This document shows positions 55,020-59,344 of a DNA stretch of 59,344 bases, piece after piece. Origin of the DNA: Synechococcaceae cyanobacterium (GTDB lineage Bacteria; Cyanobacteriota; Cyanobacteriia; PCC-6307; Cyanobiaceae). Under the pieces are notes generated by a model that ran no database searches, was not told the origin of the DNA, and saw only the letters and a list, made by a program, of their open reading frames with translations. The first letter of the stretch is position 1. The number at the start of each line of letters is the position of its first letter. The stretch covers positions 1-59,344 of the forward strand of contig CANCJV010000024.1 of the NCBI GenBank assembly GCA_947378425.1, in the 5' to 3' direction. The position numbers and the translations under genes are program-made.

Positions 55020-56330
55020 ATGCACATCGCCGTCGTCGGTCTCAGCCATCGCACCGCTCCGGTTGAGCTCCGTGAACGGCTCAGCATCCCGGAGCAGACG
55101 ATGGAGGCATCCCTCCAGCAGTTGCGTTCCGACGATCAGGTGCTGGAGGCCTCCATCCTCAGCACCTGCAATCGCCTGGAGATCTATGCCCTGTTGCGGC
55201 ATCCGGATCAGGGCATCACGGCGGTGGGCAGCTTCCTGAGCCAGGTCTCCGGCCTGGCCCTCGATCAGCTCACTCCCCACCTGTTCACCTTCCATCACGA
55301 GGAGGCCGTCGGTCACCTGTTGCGGGTGGCCGCCGGCCTGGACAGCCTGGTGCTGGGCGAGGGCCAGATCCTTTCCCAGGTGAAGAAAATGGTGCGGCTG
55401 GGTCAGGAGTATCGCTCCGTTGGCCCCATCCTCAATCGGCTCCTCAATCAGGCGGTGAGTACCGGTAAACGGGTGCGCACTGAAACCAATCTCGGTACTG
55501 GAGCCGTTTCGATCAGCTCGGCGGCCGTCGAGCTGGCCCAGCTCAAGATCGGCCAGTCCCGAGGGCTGGATGAGCTGGTCTCCCTCGAACAGGAACAGGT
55601 GGCGGTGGTCGGAGCGGGCCGGATGGCCCGTCTGCTGCTCCAGCATCTCCAGTCCAAGGGCTGTCGCGGTGCAGTACTGCTGAATCGCACCGTGGCCCGG
55701 GCCGAAGCCCTCGCCGCCGACTTTCCCGCCCTGCCGGTGCAGTGCCGTCCGCTTGGCGATCTCGATCACTGTCTGAGCACCTGCTCCCTGGTGTTCACCA
55801 GCACCGGCGCTGAGGAGCCGATCATCACGGCTGATCGGCTGCAGGGCCTTAATCGGCGCTCAAGCCTGATGCTGATTGATATCGGTGTGCCGCGCAACAT
55901 CAGTGCCGATGCCGGCGAACTCAGCGGTGTCGAATCGTTCGATGTCGATGATCTCCAGGAGGTGGTGGCCCGCAACCAGGAGAACCGCCGTGAGATGGCC
56001 GCCGAAGCCGAAGGGTTGCTGGCGGAGGAATCGCGGCTGTTCCTGGAGTGGTGGGATGGACTGGAAGCGGTGCCGCTGGTGAATCGTCTACGCAATCAGC
56101 TGGAAGACATCCGCGAACAGGAGCTCCAGAAAGCCCTCAGCCGCATGGGTCCCGATCTCTCAGCACGGGAGCGCAAGGTCGTGGAAGCACTCAGCAAAGG
56201 CATCATCAACAAGATCCTGCACACCCCGGTGACCCGGCTGAGGGCGCCTCAGCCACGCCAGCAACGCCATCAGGCTATGAAGGTTCTGCAGGATCTGTTT
56301 GAACTGCACGAGGGGCCCTTTGATGGCTGA
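55020..56330 (+). CDS. hemA: Glutamyl-tRNA reductase
   Basis: HemA reduces glutamyl-tRNA to glutamate-1-semialdehyde, the first committed step of chlorophyll, heme and bilin synthesis. From ATG 55020 it has 436 residues. The catalytic region LSTCNRLEIY has the nucleophile Cys50. GLDSLVLGEGQILSQVKK marks the catalytic domain end, VAVVGAGRMARLLLQHL the NADPH domain, and IDIGVPRNI the next strand. The C-terminal helical dimer domain has VEALSKGIINKILHTP. It lies between glpX and glgC on the same strand. Confidence 0.96.
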   Translation: MHIAVVGLSHRTAPVELRERLSIPEQTMEASLQQLRSDDQVLEASILSTCNRLEIYALLRHPDQGITAVGSFLSQVSGLALDQLTPHLFTFHHEEAVGHLLRVAAGLDSLVLGEGQILSQVKKMVRLGQEYRSVGPILNRLLNQAVSTGKRVRTETNLGTGAVSISSAAVELAQLKIGQSRGLDELVSLEQEQVAVVGAGRMARLLLQHLQSKGCRGAVLLNRTVARAEALAADFPALPVQCRPLGDLDHCLSTCSLVFTSTGAEEPIITADRLQGLNRRSSLMLIDIGVPRNISADAGELSGVESFDVDDLQEVVARNQENRREMAAEAEGLLAEESRLFLEWWDGLEAVPLVNRLRNQLEDIREQELQKALSRMGPDLSARERKVVEALSKGIINKILHTPVTRLRAPQPRQQRHQAMKVLQDLFELHEGPFDG

Positions 56331-56407
56331 GATGCGCTTGCATCGAAGTGTTCCCGGCACTCGCAGGCGTGCCCCTCGCTCTTGTACGGTCAGCCCATTA
56401 AAAAGAA

Positions 56408-56415
56408 AGGAAGAG
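56408..56415 (+). promoter_or_regulatory. Shine-Dalgarno sequence fixing the glgC start
   Basis: AGGAAGAG lies 5 nt before the ATG at 56421. It is one of the clearest ribosome-binding sites in the window and supports that start over the upstream TTG at 56382. Confidence 0.75.
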
Positions 56416-56420
56416 AGTCC

Positions 56421-57716
56421 ATGAAACGCGTTCTTGCGATCATCCTTGGCGGCGGGGCTGGTACCCGTCTTTACCCCCTCACCAAAACACGAGCCAAGCC
56501 GGCCGTGCCCTTGGCGGGTAAGTACAGGCTCATCGATATTCCTGTCAGCAATTGCATCAACTCTGAGATCAACAAGATCTATGTGTTGACTCAGTTCAAC
56601 AGCGCCTCGCTCAATCGTCACCTGACGATGAGTTACAACTTATCCGCAGGATTTGGCCAGGGTTTCGTTGAAGTGCTGGCGGCTCAACAAACTCCTGACA
56701 GCCCCAGCTGGTTTGAAGGTACGGCTGATGCCGTACGCAAATACCAGTGGTTGTTCCAGGAATGGGATGTCGATCACTACTTGATTCTTTCCGGTGATCA
56801 GCTGTACCGGATGGATTATAGTCAATTTGTGCAACATCATATCGATACGGGCGCCCAGCTCTCCGTAGGCGCCCTGCCTGTCGATGCGGCCCAGGCTCAG
56901 GATTTCGGTTTGATGCGCACCACTCCCGATGGCCGTATCCGTGAATTCCGGGAGAAGCCCAAGGGAGCTGACTTGGAGGCGATGCAGGTGGATACCGAAA
57001 AGCTGGGGCTCTCAGCGGCGGATGCACAGCGCAAGCCGTATCTGGCCTCGATGGGCATCTATGTCTTCAGCCGTGACACCCTGTTTGACCTGTTGGCGAC
57101 CAATCCCTCCGCCACGGATTTTGGCAAGGAGATCATCCCAGCTTCCCTGAATCGCGGTGATAATCTGCAGAGCTTTCTCTTCAATGACTATTGGGAGGAT
57201 ATCGGGACGATCGGCGCCTTCTATGAGGCAAATCTCGCCCTCACGGATCAACCCAATCCCGCCTTCTCCTTCTACGACGAGAAATTCCCGATCTACACCC
57301 GTCCTCGCTACCTGCCTCCCAGCAAGCTGCAGGACAGTCAGGTCACCGCATCGATCATCGGCGAGGGCTCGCTGCTCAAAGCCTGCAGCATTCACCATTG
57401 CGTACTTGGCGTGCGAACCAGGGTTGAGGACGAGGTGGTCCTGCAGGACACCCTGGTGATGGGTGCTGACTATTTCGAATCCATGGAGGAACGCGCCGTT
57501 CTGCGGGAACGGGGTGGAATCCCGATTGGTGTGGGCAGGGGCACGACCGTCAAACGGGCGATCCTTGATAAGAACGTTCGCATCGGCGAAAACGTCACGA
57601 TAGTCAACAAAGATCACGTCGAAGAAGCCGATCGGCCGGAGTTGAATTTCTACATCCGCAACGGCATTGTCGTGGTGGTCAAGAACGGCACCATTGCCGA
57701 CGGTTCCGTCATCTGA
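56421..57716 (+). CDS. glgC: Glucose-1-phosphate adenylyltransferase (ADP-glucose pyrophosphorylase)
   Basis: GlgC makes ADP-glucose, the rate-limiting step of glycogen synthesis, and in cyanobacteria is activated by 3-phosphoglycerate and inhibited by phosphate. The 431-residue protein has the nucleotidyltransferase motif [50 protein letters not shown] (catalytic Asp) and FREKPKG near 195 (glucose-1-P lysine). [19 protein letters not shown] belongs to the C-terminal beta-helix that holds allosteric sites. Codons with T or A at third position are more common here than in neighbours. A short hairpin follows the stop. Confidence 0.97.
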   Translation: MKRVLAIILGGGAGTRLYPLTKTRAKPAVPLAGKYRLIDIPVSNCINSEINKIYVLTQFNSASLNRHLTMSYNLSAGFGQGFVEVLAAQQTPDSPSWFEGTADAVRKYQWLFQEWDVDHYLILSGDQLYRMDYSQFVQHHIDTGAQLSVGALPVDAAQAQDFGLMRTTPDGRIREFREKPKGADLEAMQVDTEKLGLSAADAQRKPYLASMGIYVFSRDTLFDLLATNPSATDFGKEIIPASLNRGDNLQSFLFNDYWEDIGTIGAFYEANLALTDQPNPAFSFYDEKFPIYTRPRYLPPSKLQDSQVTASIIGEGSLLKACSIHHCVLGVRTRVEDEVVLQDTLVMGADYFESMEERAVLRERGGIPIGVGRGTTVKRAILDKNVRIGENVTIVNKDHVEEADRPELNFYIRNGIVVVVKNGTIADGSVI

Positions 57717-57729
57717 GACGTTCCGCCGC

Positions 57730-57747
57730 CAGGGTGTTCCAACCCTG
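57730..57747 (+). terminator. Short hairpin after glgC
   Basis: A perfect 6-bp inverted repeat (CAGGGT with ACCCTG, 6-nt loop) begins 14 nt after the glgC stop. No T-run follows, so termination here is doubtful. Confidence 0.3.
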
Positions 57748-57877
57748 AACGCTGCAGCGATCGCTTCAGTGCCGCTGGCCACCGCCGACAGCAGTTGCTG
57801 ACACGGTGGCCTCCGGACCCGAATTCGACGCCTTCACTAGCCAGAATGAGTCTGAATTTGCGGTTTACCAAGGCCCC

Positions 57878-59311
57878 ATGAGCAAGGCTCACTTCGGTCT
57901 GATCGGCCTCGGCGTCATGGGCGAAAATCTCGTCCTCAATGCCGAGCGCAACGGGTTCTCCAGCGTTGTCTACAACCGTACTTACGCCAAGACCCAGGAG
58001 TTCCTGGCTGGCCGCGGAGCGGGCAAGGACATCATCGGCGCCGAAACCCTGCCGGAGTTTGTGGCTGCTCTTGAGCGTCCCCGGCGCATCTTGATGATGG
58101 TGAAGGCAGGTCAACCCGTGGACGACATGATCGCCACCCTGTCGCCTCTGCTGGAGGAGGGGGATCTGCTGATCGACGGGGGTAACTCCCTCTACGCCGA
58201 TACCGAACGCCGGGTGGCTCAGCTCGAAAGCCTCAGCTTCGGCTTCATCGGCATGGGCGTTTCCGGTGGTGCCAAAGGAGCTCTGGAGGGGCCCAGCATG
58301 ATGCCGGGTGGAACCAGGGCCGCCTACGACGCCATTGAGGGCCTGGTCACCAAAATGGCAGCCCAGGTGGATGACGGCCCCTGTGTCACCTACATCGGTC
58401 CCGGTGGTGCCGGCCACTTCGTCAAAACCGTGCACAATGGCATCGAATACGGCATCGAGCAGATCCTGGCCGAGGCCTATGACCTGATGAAGCGCGTCGC
58501 CGGTCTCAACGGCGACGCCATGGCCCAGGTGCTGGGGGCCTGGAACCAGACCGAAGAGCTGGCCTCTTTCCTGGTGGAAATCACCGAGATCTGCTTGGCC
58601 ACCAAGGATCCCGAAAGCGGTGGCGATCTGGTGGAACTGATCGTCGATGCGGCGGGTCAGAAGGGAACCGGTCTGTGGACCGTGGTCAGCGCTCTGGAGA
58701 TGGGCGTGCCGGTGCCCACCATTTATGCGGCCCTCAATGCCAGGGTGCTCAGTTCCCTGCGTAGCGAACGGATGGCAGCGGAAACCGTGTTGCCGGCCGG
58801 TCGGCCTGGCTCCATCCCGACCCACAGCTTCGATCTGGGCTCCCCCGACAGCGGCATGGAGCCGCTGCGCGATGCCACGATCCTCGCCTGCATCGCCAGC
58901 TACGCCCAGGGCATGGCGCTGCTGCAGGAGGCCTCAAAATTGCATGACTACCATCTTGATTTCGCCGCCATCGGCCAGATCTGGAAAGGTGGTTGCATCA
59001 TCCGGGCACGCCTGCTGCAGCGGATTCAGGATGCGTACACCGCCAATCAGGAGCTGCCCAACCTGATGGTGGATCCCTGGTTTGCCGAGCAGATCAACCG
59101 TCGCCTGCCCGGCCTGCGCCAGGTGGTGGCCGGTGCCGCCCTCGCCGGCATTCCCGTGCCCTGCTACAGCAGCACGCTTGATTACATCAGCAGCTACGCC
59201 ACCGGCCGCCTGCCCCAGAATCTGGTGCAGGCGATGCGCGACTGCTTCGGCTCGCACACCTATGAGCGCACCGACCGCCCCGGCAGCTTCCACACTGAAT
59301 GGCTGACATGA
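57878..59311 (+). CDS. gnd: 6-phosphogluconate dehydrogenase (decarboxylating)
   Basis: Gnd oxidises 6-phosphogluconate to ribulose-5-P and CO2 with NADP+ in the oxidative pentose phosphate pathway, the main night-time NADPH source in cyanobacteria. From ATG 57878 it has 477 residues. The Rossmann motif LIGLGVMGENL is at 8-18, and MMVKAG and LIDGGNS follow. FIGMGVSGGAKGALEGPSMMPGG and GPGGAGHFVKTVHNGIEYG carry the substrate-binding and catalytic Lys/Glu region. The frame is open from 57806, but that N-terminal extension is not conserved. Its stop overlaps the pgl start (ATGA). Confidence 0.96.
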   Translation: MSKAHFGLIGLGVMGENLVLNAERNGFSSVVYNRTYAKTQEFLAGRGAGKDIIGAETLPEFVAALERPRRILMMVKAGQPVDDMIATLSPLLEEGDLLIDGGNSLYADTERRVAQLESLSFGFIGMGVSGGAKGALEGPSMMPGGTRAAYDAIEGLVTKMAAQVDDGPCVTYIGPGGAGHFVKTVHNGIEYGIEQILAEAYDLMKRVAGLNGDAMAQVLGAWNQTEELASFLVEITEICLATKDPESGGDLVELIVDAAGQKGTGLWTVVSALEMGVPVPTIYAALNARVLSSLRSERMAAETVLPAGRPGSIPTHSFDLGSPDSGMEPLRDATILACIASYAQGMALLQEASKLHDYHLDFAAIGQIWKGGCIIRARLLQRIQDAYTANQELPNLMVDPWFAEQINRRLPGLRQVVAGAALAGIPVPCYSSTLDYISSYATGRLPQNLVQAMRDCFGSHTYERTDRPGSFHTEWLT

Positions 59312-59344
59312 CCACCTATCACCTGACCGTGGCCAGCTCGCCCG
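59308..59344 (+). CDS. pgl: 6-phosphogluconolactonase, N-terminus only
   Basis: ATG at 59308 overlaps the gnd stop by 4 nt. Only twelve codons are in the window (MTTYHLTVASSP). The name rests on the known gnd-pgl pairing in picocyanobacteria, not on the sequence itself. Confidence 0.5.
   Translation, partial: MTTYHLTVASSP

Noticed and set aside
6466-57764. HIP1 octamers (GCGATCGC) at 6466, 10911, 11004, 38772, 39167 and 57757
   Set aside because: Present, but with this GC content a few are expected by chance. My scan was by eye and no enrichment is claimed.
57806-57877. 24-residue N-terminal extension of gnd
   Set aside because: Not conserved in the family; the Rossmann motif is correctly placed from ATG 57878.

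Overview
The window is a compact, GC-rich (roughly two-thirds G+C by eye) piece of a cyanobacterial chromosome. It carries psb28, apcF, pcyA, gun4, chlP, hemA, sipA (NblS partner), a ferredoxin-type sulfite reductase and a class II FBP/SBPase, which together identify an oxygenic, phycobilisome-containing cyanobacterium. The gene order glpX-hemA-glgC-gnd-pgl, the glnA-apcF-aminotransferase order, the many GTG/TTG starts and the 1-8 nt gene overlaps fit a Synechococcus/Cyanobium-type picocyanobacterium. No rRNA, tRNA, CRISPR array, insertion sequence or prophage was seen. Almost everything is housekeeping core genome. The only accessory-looking, decaying stretch is about 42.4-44.4 kb.

Layout. 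0-7 kb: the start of a secreted protein at the left edge (minus), then rsmA, ispE, a DUF3082 protein, a 31-residue membrane mini-ORF, pdhB, secD and secF. Three intergenic patches here have a 15-bp period. 7-12.7 kb: two tandem AI-2E-family permeases and psb28 (minus), then gun4, an anti-sigma-type ATPase, small proteins and a methyltransferase. 12.8-18.9 kb: glnA with a textbook NtcA promoter and a terminator, apcF, a serine/alanine-glyoxylate aminotransferase, tadA and a PLP decarboxylase. 18.8-26.6 kb (mostly minus): a membrane GTPase, an FHA-fused class A PBP, lspA, bioY, then sipA (plus) and an M16 peptidase pair. 26.6-31.5 kb: pcyA, a DevBCA-type exporter, a basic mini-protein with terminator, and a GT2 glycosyltransferase. 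31.5-42.4 kb: rpsB-tsf, a conserved acidic-linker protein, recG, a VanX-type dipeptidase, a secreted protein, sir and glyS. 42.5-44.2 kb: an HpsJ-like gene broken by an in-frame amber codon and an orphan secreted protein. 44.4-59.3 kb: chlP, a VanY-type carboxypeptidase, typA, DUF309, an lptA-like gene, a fused lptB-lptF/G gene, ccsA, rpe, glpX, hemA, glgC, gnd and the first codons of pgl.

Functional themes. Tetrapyrrole and pigment supply: hemA feeds the pathway, gun4 promotes Mg-chelatase, pcyA makes phycocyanobilin, chlP makes the phytyl tail and apcF is a phycobilisome core linker-end subunit. Envelope building: secD/secF, lspA, PBP, VanX/VanY, lptA/lptB-lptF and DevBCA. Carbon metabolism: pdhB, glpX, rpe, glgC, gnd and pgl. 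Nitrogen: glnA under NtcA.

No wholly new multi-gene system could be demonstrated. The most notable items are the single-polypeptide LptB-LptF/G fusion, the amber-interrupted HpsJ-like gene, a long-range inverted repeat in the rpsB leader, the 15-bp-period intergenic arrays, and the pcyA/devB overlap whose start codon is unclear.
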